From: a virus
Direction: 5' to 3' (one strand)
Length of the DNA stretch: 64,000 bases
IMG/VR virus record: IMGVR_UViG_3300007735_000799
Location: 1-64,000 of that record
Both the position numbers and the translations under genes were made by a program. How positions within the stretch are numbered: the first letter of the stretch is position 1; each line of letters begins with the position of its first letter. The notes below the pieces were generated by a model. That model saw only the letters and a list, made by a program, of their open reading frames with translations. It was not told the DNA's origin and did not search any database. Below are positions 1 to 9,422 of this stretch, piece after piece.

Positions 1-265
1 TAACGCCGTTTGTTACCCAAAGATTGTTTGCTGTAATTCCTGCATTCATGGTCTGAAGACCCGTGAATGTGTTGCTGCCTGTTACAGCAATTCCTGTTAC
101 TGCACCACTCAACCCGTTAATAGCAGACACATATCCAGCAATTCCAACCGATGCAGGAGTTACCACCGCATCCCAAGCGTAACCGTTCCATATCCAGGTA
201 TTTCCGGAAAAGGTATAGGTTGTTTCGTTGGCAGTTAATCCTGATGTTGGAAAGTTTAAGGGCAT
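1..265 (-). CDS. Tail-fibre-like virion protein, C-terminus cut by window edge
   Basis: The frame opens at an ATG at 263-265 and stays open to base 1, giving 88 visible residues; the rest lies to the left of the window. The visible part is rich in Gly, Thr, Asn and Ala, with a Trp-rich patch (WIWNGYAW) near residue 33 and a run resembling phage fibre and other surface proteins. There is no hydrophobic signal. It follows two fibre-type genes on the same strand and has a CTAAATAA late-type motif about 36 nt upstream, so a structural role in the tail is the likeliest reading. The family is not recognised. Confidence 0.6.
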   Translation of the reverse strand, partial: MPLNFPTSGLTANETTYTFSGNTWIWNGYAWDAVVTPASVGIAGYVSAINGLSGAVTGIAVTGSNTFTGLQTMNAGITANNLWVTNGV

Positions 266-300
266 TATCTAAACCTTATTGCGGTGAAATATTGATAGGA

Positions 301-308
301 TTATTTAG
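301..308 (-). promoter_or_regulatory. Late-promoter-like motif CTAAATAA
   Basis: On the minus strand this reads CTAAATAA, one base from the T4 late -10 box TATAAATA. It lies 36 nt upstream of the ATG at 265 and overlaps the stop codon of the preceding gene. It is one of a set of similar motifs in front of virion-type genes in this window. An 8-base motif can occur by chance. Confidence 0.4.
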
Positions 309-843
309 GTGACTGAGGCTTGAACCCATTGAGAATTTCCCGATGGGCCCAAATACCCTGTGTATAAAACGCCAGTGTCAGTATTGAACCACAAAGCACC
401 ATCAATTATAGGTGCTGGCGCAAGATTCGTAGCCAAATATGATTGCATTATAACCACAGCATCACCAGAAGCAAACCCGCTGGCTCCTGCGTCTCCGGTG
501 GACGCCAAAGCAACCCAAGACCCTACCGAGGTGGAGCCTGTTGTGGACGGCAAGAATCCGTACTGTAAACGAGTATCTCTTTCAATAAACAGATCGCCGT
601 ATTGAAACCAACTTTCGTTTCCTGCGGTTCCGTATACTCCCGCATTTATATCCGCAACAAAATCTGTGTAAGTGTTATACACATAAGTTTTAGATAGTGG
701 ATAATCTTGAACACCGCCTGTAATTCCACCAACAAACAGAGTTCGGTCAAAGGTATTGATTGCCAACTCACCGAAAGATAGAGCCGATGGAACATTGCCT
801 GCGGTTAATCCACGCTTGATTTTAATTTTAATTGGGTCTGCCA

Positions 844-844
<1 letters not shown>
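305..844 (-). CDS. Tail fibre / adhesin-like structural protein
   Basis: This 179-residue protein begins with a short basic strand (IKIKRG) followed by a segment around residues 18-42 of the type LSFGELAINTFDRTLFVGG. That pattern is common at the N-terminus of phage fibre and receptor-binding proteins, where 'GELA..T....LF.G' marks a small beta domain. The C-terminus carries WFNTDTGVLYTG, a motif also seen at the end of the collagen-like protein next door (WINTDTGTLYTY). The two may therefore share a terminal attachment or assembly domain. The start ATG overlaps the upstream stop codon as TAATG, which suggests translational coupling. No enzyme motif is visible. Confidence 0.65.
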
Positions 845-2704
<1,860 letters not shown>

Positions 2705-2718
<14 letters not shown>

Positions 2719-3415
2719 CGCCTGTATTTAGTGGCTGCGCTAAAGCCTTCCAAGCCACAGGAAACAGCGGTTCAATCAATTTAGAAATGGCTGCGGCGTA
2801 TTCCCGCACTTCCCATTGAGCGTGTGGGTCTGCACGGAGCGCGTACACGCGGGCGTAAGCGGCTAGGCTTCCTGTCCACCACCATTCAGTATAAGTGCCT
2901 TGTGGAAGAACAAACCGGGCTTGTTCAGGAGCAACACCCTCTTTCAACAGAAAATTGTAAGTGTCAACAGCATCCATAGACACACGATTGTATACCCTAT
3001 CAAAATCTGAAACCACAGGCTCGTCAATAAAATCATCGCTGCCTTGCTTGGCTCCACCGCTTGGTGCAGATCGCCAATCAGGAACATAGAAGTCAGGTTC
3101 ATCTTTAACATACCGACGACTTACTTCATTTTCCACAAAGCCTTGCTTGTGCTTGAAAAGTTGTGTGCGAATAGAGATAGGAGCCTTGATGTGCAAGGTA
3201 ATTTGTGGATGAGCAAACGGAGTCCAATGCTTATGCTTGGCAAGATAGCCAATCAACTTAGCATCTTTTTCCGTCATCTCGGTTGCCTTTTTATTGAATG
3301 AAACACGGGCGGCATTCACAACCATCAGATCGTTGCCCATGTGAGAAATCAAGGAAACAAATCCCTTGTCTAAAACCTGAATGGTGTTAGCATCATTCAC
3401 GCCTGCCATACTCAT
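2705..3415 (-). CDS. thyX: FAD-dependent thymidylate synthase ThyX
   Basis: This 236-residue protein matches the length and layout of ThyX, which makes dTMP from dUMP using FAD and methylene-tetrahydrofolate. Visible marks are HWTPFAHPQITLHIKAPI, the NExSRRY core at about 96-102, the QARFVLPQGTYTEWWWTGS block (binding dUMP and FAD) and LRADPHAQWEVREYA near the C-terminus. The signature is unusual: the family motif RHRxxSxNExSxR reads KHKQGFVENEVSRR here, with both Arg changed to Lys, Phe in place of Ser and one extra residue. The start has a good ribosome site (AGGAG). It supplies dTMP together with the dUTPase encoded at 40.3-40.9 kb. Confidence 0.88.
2724..2731 (-). promoter_or_regulatory. 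Late-promoter-like motif CTAAATAC
   Basis: CTAAATAC on the minus strand lies 5 nt before the ATG of the collagen-like fibre gene, inside the end of thyX. The surrounding string TAAATACAGGC is shared with the motif before the gene at 3956. If it is a true late -10 box, transcription would start at or near the ATG. Confidence 0.35.
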
Positions 3416-3434
3416 AATATACTCCTATTAAGAT

Positions 3435-3956
3435 TTAACCTTGTCGTTTAAAGAATTGAACTTGTCGCTCTCGCTTTACAATGCCTTCTTTAGTTTTAGA
3501 TCTACCAAGAACTTTGCTGCCATCCTTGGAGTACAGAACCCATTCGTCACCTTCTTTGCGAATGACTTCTTCTAATTCTGTTTTACCTTTATCGGGTCGT
3601 TTTACTTTTGCTTTTGCTGCTTTGCCTGAACCACCTGGTTTGGTTAGAGAACCTAAGTCCATTGCAGGTTCAGTTCCGCTGATTTCATTTACAGATTCAA
3701 CGGTTGTTAGAACTTTATCGTCGTGTCCAACAATATCAATCTTATCTACACCAGGCATGGCTGCAAGAATTTTCTTTGCGTCTTTTTGTGCATCAGTTAG
3801 ATCGGCACTTCCCATCTTGCCTGCTTTAACCTGCTTGCCGTTCTTGTAAGCAATCCACACAAATTCCACACCACGATCTTGATAGGTTCCGCCACCCTTC
3901 TTAACGATCTCAATATCGTTAGTTATGGCTTCTAGAAATTTGCGAAATGGCTTCAT
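3435..3956 (-). CDS. Uncharacterised protein with head-targeting-like N-terminus
   Basis: An ATG at 3954-3956 is preferred to an earlier in-frame ATG at 4016, because the earlier one lies inside the primase gene and this one gives the N-terminus MKPFRKFLEA. That peptide resembles the T4 internal-protein leader MKTYQEFIAEA, cut by the prohead protease after Glu. The 173-residue product is basic, with a Gly/Lys-rich linker around 115-130 (GGSGKAAKAKVKRPDKGK). The last 50 residues (EWVLYSKDGSKVLGRSKTKEG) form a short beta repeat often seen in phage hypotheticals. A TATAAATA box lies 5 nt upstream. It is probably a capsid-packaged protein; the function is unknown. Confidence 0.6.
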   Translation of the reverse strand: MKPFRKFLEAITNDIEIVKKGGGTYQDRGVEFVWIAYKNGKQVKAGKMGSADLTDAQKDAKKILAAMPGVDKIDIVGHDDKVLTTVESVNEISGTEPAMDLGSLTKPGGSGKAAKAKVKRPDKGKTELEEVIRKEGDEWVLYSKDGSKVLGRSKTKEGIVKRERQVQFFKRQG

Positions 3957-3961
3957 GCCTG

Positions 3962-3969
3962 TATTTATA
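3962..3969 (-). promoter_or_regulatory. T4-type late promoter box TATAAATA
   Basis: An exact TATAAATA on the minus strand, the T4 late consensus, lies 5 nt ahead of the ATG at 3956 and overlaps the 3' region before the primase stop. The spacing would give a leaderless or near-leaderless late message. Confidence 0.5.
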
Positions 3970-4992
3970 CTAGCATCGTTTCCATGTAAGTAGTTTGAGT
4001 TTTGCGGCTGCACCACTACAAGAATTTTTAAGAATAATTGCGTGTGGATCTAACCCGCCAAGAACCATGTCATTGATGTCTTTTTGATGCACCGATGAGG
4101 GCCAAATGCAAACAGTTCTTCCGTTACTAATAAGATCTTCCATAACCTTTACCAGTTCTTTATTTCGTGGTTCATTGTCTAGTGCAAAGATGGGCTTGGC
4201 TCCCAATTCATGGGGCAAAGAAGAACACCGACCCAATCCTGCCATGGCCACTCCGTTTGGAAGAAACAACGAGTCTAGAGGCCCCTCAACCACAATCACG
4301 GGTTGCTTGGGATCAACGCGCTCTAATCCGAACCATAGACGATCTTCAGTTTGCTCTTTACGAAGAGTAATGTACCGGATACTTTTAGGATTAAACGAAC
4401 GACAGTTCGCTCCAATAAGTTTGCCGTTCTGAATGATAGGAATAACTAGACGAGGCTCATCGCCTAACTCTTTGCTAGCATCAATAGTTTTTGCCCACTC
4501 GCCAAAGTTTTCTGCATAGTACAGAAGTTCAAATTTATCTTTGGGAACTTTACGAGACTCTAAAAACTGCCGCGCAGGATGAATCTCCGGAAGCGACGAT
4601 ACGGCGGGAAGCCCGATTCCATAGTCTCCCGTGGATGGTTCAGTAGATACTTCAGATCTTCCAAATCTTGGCTGTTCAAAGATGAAGGTAGGCTCGGCTT
4701 CGTTTCTTCCTGTGAGACCGCCTCGGTATTTTTCAAGAGCGTATTCATCGTGTAATCTCCTGTCAAACTGTTCAAGGAATTTGGAAAGGGTGGTTCCGAA
4801 GTCACAGTTGTGGCACTTTACAAAGAATCCGCCCTTCTTCTCGTAGAAGTAAAAGCGAGTTTTGGACTTGTTTCTCTTGGAATCGCCGCATATCGGACAC
4901 CTACAAACTGCTAGTTGGTTGGTTTTCTTCCAAGCAAAGCGGGCTAGCCGTGCCGCTATCATATTGATGTATTTCACATCTAAGTAACTCAT
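3970..4992 (-). CDS. 61: DNA primase, T4 gp61-like
   Basis: This 340-residue protein has the T4 primase layout. An N-terminal zinc finger has CPIC at 32-35 and CHNC at 60-63. A Toprim domain has VVEGPLDSLFLPNG near 234-247 (catalytic Glu236) and FALDNEPRN near 269-277 (metal-binding acidic residues). It makes the RNA primers for lagging-strand synthesis with gp41, encoded at 14.9-16.3 kb. The start ATG sits only 7 nt after a strong sigma70-type -10 box with no ribosome site, so the message may be leaderless. T4 gp61 is 342 residues, so the length fits. Confidence 0.92.
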   Translation of the reverse strand: MSYLDVKYINMIAARLARFAWKKTNQLAVCRCPICGDSKRNKSKTRFYFYEKKGGFFVKCHNCDFGTTLSKFLEQFDRRLHDEYALEKYRGGLTGRNEAEPTFIFEQPRFGRSEVSTEPSTGDYGIGLPAVSSLPEIHPARQFLESRKVPKDKFELLYYAENFGEWAKTIDASKELGDEPRLVIPIIQNGKLIGANCRSFNPKSIRYITLRKEQTEDRLWFGLERVDPKQPVIVVEGPLDSLFLPNGVAMAGLGRCSSLPHELGAKPIFALDNEPRNKELVKVMEDLISNGRTVCIWPSSVHQKDINDMVLGGLDPHAIILKNSCSGAAAKLKLLTWKRC

Positions 4993-4999
4993 GGTGCAA

Positions 5000-5027
5000 A
5001 GTATACCTAGTATTTAGGGAAAGTCAA
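5000..5027 (-). promoter_or_regulatory. Sigma70-like early promoter of primase gene
   Basis: The minus strand reads TTGACT (5027-5022), a 16-nt spacer and TATACT (5005-5000). The start codon at 4992 is where transcription should begin, implying a leaderless mRNA. The spacer also contains CTAAATAC. Confidence 0.7.
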
Positions 5028-5176
5028 GCAAAATAGCGAGTGTTCAGCCCAGGCACTTTTCAAACGCACTCACACCAATTTAACTTATATTCAACTTTCA
5101 ACTAAACTACCAAAAATCTTCGTGTTGTAAAAATTTATTTCACGAACCTGTCGTTTTGGCAAAATTACCGACTATA

Positions 5177-5200
5177 TAGACCCTTACTTCTTGGGGTCTA
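5177..5200 (-). terminator. Stem-loop over a stop codon, weak terminator candidate
   Basis: TAGACCC and GGGTCTA form a perfect 7-bp stem with a 10-nt loop that contains the stop codon of the gene ending at 5184. No T-run follows, so it may only shape mRNA ends. The rest of the 190-nt gap to the primase promoter (5028-5176) shows no gene or other signal. Confidence 0.3.
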
Positions 5201-5900
5201 TGATGTTCAGGGTTTGAATATCTTTTTGTATACGATCTTGCTGTCTGCGCTGTATCTTCTTACGCTTCTGCATAGATGTTGAACCCTTTGGCATAGGAGG
5301 CTCTTGACCAGGAGATACGCCTGCCATTTGTCCTCCACCCACATTATTTGCAGGGCCAGCAACGGCTGCTCCATCTTCTCCTAGTTTTTTTGCTTCGGTA
5401 TAGGTGAATACTTGTTTTCCTATTTTATAAACAGGAACTCCAAAAACTTCTCCAATTGGAGTCAGGTGTTTTATACGATACTTTTTATCGTATATTTGGT
5501 ATACACCAGCCTCTAATAGATTATTTTCAATATGAAGTATTGTTTTCAAGCAAGTCTTTTTAGACTTGAAATACTCCATCACTATAGATTCATATTTTTC
5601 AGGATTTAAACCGCTATACTCTGATTTTAAAGACCACAAAGTTTTAACAAGAGCAGAAGATCTGTTTGGAATTGCATCAAATTGTTCTACTATCTTTTTT
5701 ACTGTCCAAGACAAAGCAAAAAATTTATCAGGGTATGCTTGTTTTTCTGAAGACTCTTTTAGTTGTCTACGAGTTTTTAGTATTTTACCGCTCTCGTTTA
5801 CTATACCTAGTTTATAGGCAGACAGTTCTTTCCAAGGAGTATTGATAATTTTTGTAAACTGATACTCCATCAGTATATCTTCTAGTCTCAGGTCTTCCAT
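5184..5900 (-). CDS. Uncharacterised T4-like phage protein
   Basis: The 238-residue protein is not confidently recognised. The N-terminal half is helical and charged with a YKLGIVNESGKILK segment (29-42). The middle has IGEVFGVPVYKIGKQVF. The C-terminal third is low-complexity and Gly/Pro-rich (GPANNVGGGQMAGVSPGQEPPMPKG, about 185-209) and then strongly basic (QKRKKIQRRQQDR). Similar layouts occur in hypothetical proteins of T4-like aquatic phages. It is preceded by the gene ending at 5900 with a TAATG overlap, indicating co-translation. The flexible tail suggests a structural or DNA-associated role, but that is a guess. Confidence 0.55.
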   Translation of the reverse strand: MEDLRLEDILMEYQFTKIINTPWKELSAYKLGIVNESGKILKTRRQLKESSEKQAYPDKFFALSWTVKKIVEQFDAIPNRSSALVKTLWSLKSEYSGLNPEKYESIVMEYFKSKKTCLKTILHIENNLLEAGVYQIYDKKYRIKHLTPIGEVFGVPVYKIGKQVFTYTEAKKLGEDGAAVAGPANNVGGGQMAGVSPGQEPPMPKGSTSMQKRKKIQRRQQDRIQKDIQTLNIIDPKK

Positions 5901-6283
5901 TACAACTCCCTTAATTTTGCTACAACTTTGTCGTCTAGTGGTATTTCAACTATATCTATTCCTTCTATGTTTTTAGTGTCTGGAAGGTAGTGTAAGTACA
6001 CCAAAAAAGTTTTCAGTACAGACAATAAATCTTTATCCATCTTATAAAACAACATTCTAGTTGCGGCGTCTATGCCAAAAACATTATAGAATGTTATCAG
6101 GTGATTTAGTATTAAACGATCTCGCAGTTCTTCAGATCTTTGATATTTTCTAAACAATCGTTTCAGATATACTATACGAGTAATGTCCTCTTCAAATTCT
6201 TGCATGCTATGACATTGTGGGTTGTCATAATTTTTTACCGCAAACAGTTTGAAATTCTCTTCGTTTAATGTTTTAAATACCAT
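5900..6283 (-). CDS. Conserved T4-like phage protein of unknown function
   Basis: The ATG at 6281-6283 (MVFKTLNEENFKLF) is preferred to an upstream GTG at 6304, because it gives an N-terminus like those of related small phage proteins. The 127-residue product is helix-rich and carries a segment with YDNPQCHSMQEFEEDI, YLKRLFRKYQ and LRDRLILNHLITFYNVFG. I recall this pattern from cyanophage-type T4-like hypotheticals. No catalytic motif is seen. A TATAAATA box lies about 45 nt upstream and a terminator just before that, so this begins a new late transcription unit with the next gene. Confidence 0.6.
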   Translation of the reverse strand: MVFKTLNEENFKLFAVKNYDNPQCHSMQEFEEDITRIVYLKRLFRKYQRSEELRDRLILNHLITFYNVFGIDAATRMLFYKMDKDLLSVLKTFLVYLHYLPDTKNIEGIDIVEIPLDDKVVAKLREL

Positions 6284-6327
6284 TGTGTAATACAATACTT
6301 TCACTTTTAAGGACTCATTACAACAAG

Positions 6328-6335
6328 TATTTATA
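6328..6335 (-). promoter_or_regulatory. T4-type late promoter box TATAAATA
   Basis: An exact TATAAATA on the minus strand lies directly downstream of a terminator and 45 nt before the ATG at 6283. A terminator followed by a promoter is the expected boundary between two late units, which makes this one of the better-supported late boxes. Confidence 0.6.
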
Positions 6336-6366
6336 ATAAAAAAGGGAGCCTGTTTAGGCTCCCTTT
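6335..6366 (-). terminator. Rho-independent terminator
   Basis: On the minus strand AAAGGGAGCC and GGCTCCCTTT form a 10-bp stem with a 6-nt loop, followed by TTTTTTATT. It lies 35 nt after the stop codon of the gene at 6401-6949. Confidence 0.85.
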
Positions 6367-6400
6367 CGGGCGGTGAAATGCGGATTTAGGGAACGCGCCC

Positions 6401-6949
6401 TTAACCCTGCACGATGCGGGGTTTGACCGAGAAAGTACCGTCTTCGTTACTGCTAATTTCTACAACAAGTTTCAAAGGAGTTCCTGTCTTGTTTGAGATG
6501 TTATCTGCGTGATAAGGATCGTAGCCTGGATCGGTTGGATATCTTCCGTATGATCCGCCAAGATACTTTAGAGGAAACTCAAACATACCTTCACCAATCT
6601 CATTAACAGGGCCACGCTTGTTATCAATACTTGTTTTAGCGTCATGCTCTAAACCAGTTTTTGCTGGTGGAACACGATACTCAAAGAATAAACCAACTCG
6701 TTCCATTTTGCTCTTAATTTGACTAAGAACATTATAAGGATTAATGTAACTCTTTCTCATTGAAGCACCAAGGAAAGTGTTCAATCTAGCAAGAGCCTCA
6801 TCATTCAACGAAGCGATATTAATTTCAGGAGTATCTACAGCACCATCAGGATTGTGTGGGCCGACGGCAGGGTTAAGATGCCCTGGCCCAACAGCGGGAA
6901 ATGTTCCCCAATTTTCCTGTAGTTTGCTTCGTAATTCCTTGAAACGCAT
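6401..6949 (-). CDS. Uncharacterised virion-type protein
   Basis: The 182-residue protein starts MRFKELRSKLQEN, with an LQE site that could be cut by a prohead protease. Pro/Gly-rich sequence (GPGHLNPAVGPHNPDG) fills residues 20-38. The rest is a mixed fold with FFEYRVPPAKTGLEHDAKT and a C-terminal beta segment (LKLVVEISSNEDGTFSVKPRI). The start has a good ribosome site (TAGGAG), and a strong terminator follows the stop. It lies in a late operon with the two virion proteins upstream, so a structural or packaged role is likely. The family is not recognised. Confidence 0.55.
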   Translation of the reverse strand: MRFKELRSKLQENWGTFPAVGPGHLNPAVGPHNPDGAVDTPEINIASLNDEALARLNTFLGASMRKSYINPYNVLSQIKSKMERVGLFFEYRVPPAKTGLEHDAKTSIDNKRGPVNEIGEGMFEFPLKYLGGSYGRYPTDPGYDPYHADNISNKTGTPLKLVVEISSNEDGTFSVKPRIVQG

Positions 6950-6961
6950 GATAAACTCCTA

Positions 6962-7939
6962 TTAGCGAACAGTTACTTTGAACGCTGCTGAACCTGTTGC
7001 CGATGGGTTTGCAGCAGTTGTTCCGTCATTCACAAAAGCAGTCATTCCGTACACACCTGTGGTTAGACCAGCAGGAAGAATGATAACTCCAATATCTCCG
7101 TTGTATGCTGAGGTTGGACCGAAGAAAGCCTCATACACATGATTTGGAACGCCTGTTGGGCCTGAATTTACTAGAAGACTCAATCCTGTTGCAAGAACAA
7201 TAGATTTTAATTGAGCATGAGTTTGTGGCCCACCGCCTGTCAACTGACCTGTTAGAGAAAGTGTAAGAGATTGAATGAAGTTTACATCGTTACCCTTAAC
7301 CTTAATGTATCCAGTATGTCCTGCGGGGATAATTGAACCAGTCACACTCCAACCGTAAATTCCATTTCCGTCTGTTCCGCCTGTTAGATTTGCATTTCGT
7401 GAAACAAATCCGTAGCCGCCACCTGGATTATAACCAACATAACCCACACCACTTAAACCAGGCATAGAATCTGTAATACCACGACCACTTATTCCCCAGA
7501 ATAGAGAAGAAACACCAAATTCGTTTAGACCGTAATTTGCTGTGCAAGAGTGACTTAATCCTGTTCCGAATTGACCGCCAGCGGTTGCACCATCTCCTTG
7601 GAAAGGAGTGCTCATATAAGGATTGTCTTGTAAGTTTGCACCAGCGTGAGTGCCGCCAGTCCAACCACCTGTAATACTGATACGATCAGCGTATGCACTG
7701 GCTGTTGAACCTGCCGTTGTTCCAGGATCATTTGGTATAGCAATAAGAAGTTCCATGACTGGATAAGCACCAGTGACGCTCAAATCTCTTGGGCCCTCAA
7801 ACTGACCAGCGAGGTTAGCAATACCGTTCTGAGTTGGTGCTTCCCAACCTGAGTTTGTGCGAACAGTCCAACGCTTTTGAGCGGCGGTTAACCATACTGG
7901 TTTAGATTCTTCTCTATCGTTATTGTTCCAAAATCCCAT
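6962..7939 (-). CDS. Virion structural protein, Gly/Thr-rich
   Basis: The 325-residue protein begins MGFWNNNDREESKPVWLTAAQK, an N-terminus seen in structural proteins of T4-like aquatic phages (a short polar lead, then KPxWLT). The bulk is rich in Gly, Thr, Asn and Ala with many short beta strands, as in phage decoration or fibre proteins. The C-terminus ends in a small beta domain (GSAAFKVTVR). There is no signal peptide or enzyme motif. A clear AGGAG ribosome site lies before the ATG and a CTAAATAG motif about 25 nt upstream, consistent with late expression. Confidence 0.65.
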   Translation of the reverse strand: MGFWNNNDREESKPVWLTAAQKRWTVRTNSGWEAPTQNGIANLAGQFEGPRDLSVTGAYPVMELLIAIPNDPGTTAGSTASAYADRISITGGWTGGTHAGANLQDNPYMSTPFQGDGATAGGQFGTGLSHSCTANYGLNEFGVSSLFWGISGRGITDSMPGLSGVGYVGYNPGGGYGFVSRNANLTGGTDGNGIYGWSVTGSIIPAGHTGYIKVKGNDVNFIQSLTLSLTGQLTGGGPQTHAQLKSIVLATGLSLLVNSGPTGVPNHVYEAFFGPTSAYNGDIGVIILPAGLTTGVYGMTAFVNDGTTAANPSATGSAAFKVTVR

Positions 7940-7962
7940 TTTTGGTTTCTCCTTGTGCTACC

Positions 7963-7969
7963 TATTTAG
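7963..7969 (-). promoter_or_regulatory. Late-promoter-like motif CTAAATA
   Basis: CTAAATAG on the minus strand lies 24 nt before the ATG at 7939, with an AGGAG ribosome site between. The spacing fits a short late leader. Confidence 0.45.
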
Positions 7970-8499
7970 CGATTTTCGTTGATGATTTTACGAAGGGTTG
8001 ATACTTCTTCTTCGGAAAGTTGAGTTAAAAACTCACGAAGACCTGTTTCAATTTCTGTTGTTTCAGTTTCTTCTTTTTTCATGCCTGCGGTGTTAATACC
8101 AGCAGCCGCCTTTTTAGGAGTAGCCAACTTGCTACCCTCAGCACTTGATGAACCACCCTTTGGAGCAGTCTTGCTCTTTACTTCAGCGGGAGTAGCCAAT
8201 GCAGCCTTTTGAGTAGGCATCTTCACATCAGCCTCAGCAACAACCTCTTCAAAACGAGTAACCATTTCTGGTGTTAGTTGGCAACCGCACTTGGCTACAC
8301 CTTCCTTGAGATGCTTGCGTAGAATGTTACGCTTGGTTTCCGCGACCATAACACCTTCGGTTAAAGTTGCAAATTCTGCCTTAGCAGCCTTTGCCGCTTC
8401 TTTTAGAGACTCAGGAAGTTCAACCTTTATAGTTGTCTTGCCCATGAGAACATTTGAGATGTTATTGTAGAATTCTTTGCTGATTGGTGAGTTGTGCAT
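7966..8499 (-). CDS. Uncharacterised Ala/Lys/Glu-rich protein
   Basis: The ATG at 8499 is supported by a strong ribosome site (AAGGAG, 6 nt away). The 177-residue product has a short beta start (TTIKVELPESLK), a long helical middle with a CGCQ motif near residue 72, an Ala/Pro/Ser/Lys linker (105-140) and a Glu/Thr-rich amphipathic C-terminus (LTQLSEEEVSTLRKIINE). The linker and helices recall phage scaffold or core proteins, but nothing proves it. The gene lies between a virion protein and the lysozyme gene under a CTAAATAC motif. Confidence 0.55.
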   Translation of the reverse strand: MHNSPISKEFYNNISNVLMGKTTIKVELPESLKEAAKAAKAEFATLTEGVMVAETKRNILRKHLKEGVAKCGCQLTPEMVTRFEEVVAEADVKMPTQKAALATPAEVKSKTAPKGGSSSAEGSKLATPKKAAAGINTAGMKKEETETTEIETGLREFLTQLSEEEVSTLRKIINENR

Positions 8500-8538
8500 T
8501 GCTGCTCCTTGTATTTTTTACATTCTTACCGCTAGGTA

Positions 8539-8546
8539 GTATTTAG
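8539..8546 (-). promoter_or_regulatory. Late-promoter-like motif CTAAATAC
   Basis: CTAAATAC on the minus strand lies 40 nt before the ATG at 8499 and just after the lysozyme stop codon, in an otherwise empty gap. Confidence 0.45.
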
Positions 8547-8552
8547 TTAAAT

Positions 8553-9164
8553 TTATCTGTTGCGTTTCAGCCAAAGATCACCTTCGGCTGCTCTTCTTTT
8601 AATTAATCCTGGTAAAACTTCACCTTTGGACTTATTATATTTTGCTAGTGCTGCTGGAACTTCTTTCCAATGCTCCGAAGAACTTAAAGCCATAGTTATT
8701 GATTCAAACCCACTTTTACCATAAAAACCAGGCCCTACATTATAGGCAAATGAAATCAACGCACTCTGCTGATTGGAATTCATAAGATTCCAATTTGGTA
8801 TCATTTTTAATTTAGGAATCACTTTTGTATTTACATAGTGTTCCATATACTGATCTGCTTGTTGTTTTGATATTCTGTCGCCTTGTTTAACGGGTCTACC
8901 GTCTGGATGAGTAGTTGATCCTTTACCTATAGTCCAAACTTTTCCCGTTTTATCCCAGTATGCCTCAGTTTTAAATCCTTCATATTTTGAAATTAATAGT
9001 TTCCACGCTGTAGTATTTTGATAGGTTTGCTGTGTGGTTTGGGGGCGAGGAGGGGCAGTTGCTGCCATTGCTGGCGATCCTATCGCTATGCTTGCCGCTA
9101 ACGCTGTGGAAAGTAATCCAGCAGAAAGTTTAACTTCATTTACATGCTGTATAAAAGTTTTCAT
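8553..9164 (-). CDS. T4-type lysozyme (GH24) with N-terminal leader
   Basis: The start ATG at 9164 overlaps the upstream stop as ATGA. The 203-residue enzyme cleaves the murein glycan. The GH24 catalytic series is visible as KYEGFKTEAYWDKTGKVWTIG: Glu62, Asp71 and Thr78, matching T4 lysozyme Glu11, Asp20 and Thr26 within one residue. SFAYNVGPGFYG is the usual second block. Unlike T4 lysozyme it has a leader: MKTFIQHVNE resembles a capsid-targeting peptide, followed by an Ala-rich hydrophobic stretch (13-35, ending PAMAATA) that looks like a Sec signal peptide or signal anchor. It could be an exported endolysin or a virion-carried lysozyme. Confidence 0.88.
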   Translation of the reverse strand: MKTFIQHVNEVKLSAGLLSTALAASIAIGSPAMAATAPPRPQTTQQTYQNTTAWKLLISKYEGFKTEAYWDKTGKVWTIGKGSTTHPDGRPVKQGDRISKQQADQYMEHYVNTKVIPKLKMIPNWNLMNSNQQSALISFAYNVGPGFYGKSGFESITMALSSSEHWKEVPAALAKYNKSKGEVLPGLIKRRAAEGDLWLKRNR

Positions 9165-9421
9165 CCCTTCGCTTTCTTCCAAAGATCGGCATCCGCAGTA
9201 GTTCGGGTTTTACCGCCTGTCAAAAACGAGTTTACTCTAGCCAACGCCCATTGTTGAGGAGTCACACCTGGACGATGCCCACCCTTCCAAGCAGCCATGC
9301 CTCGGTCGTAAACTTTCTTTAAAATTGCATAAGATATACCAGATTTAGCGGCTTTATTCTTAACCGCTTTAATACTCTCAGTTATCTCTAGTTCAGTTTT
9401 TAAATCTTTAAAACTCTTCAT
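9161..9421 (-). CDS. Small DUF5824-like phage protein
   Basis: The 86-residue basic protein has the pattern LKKVYDRGMAAWKGGHRPG, TPQQWALARVNSF and TADADLW, a compact domain that I recall from aquatic phages and giant viruses as DUF5824-like. The N-terminus MKSFKDLKTELEITES ends in an ITE site of the prohead-protease type. It is read together with lysozyme (ATGA overlap) and lies 1 nt from the large fusion gene upstream. The conserved Trp, His and Arg positions suggest nucleic acid or protein binding; the real function is unknown. Confidence 0.65.
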   Translation of the reverse strand: MKSFKDLKTELEITESIKAVKNKAAKSGISYAILKKVYDRGMAAWKGGHRPGVTPQQWALARVNSFLTGGKTRTTADADLWKKAKG

Positions 9422-9422
9422 G

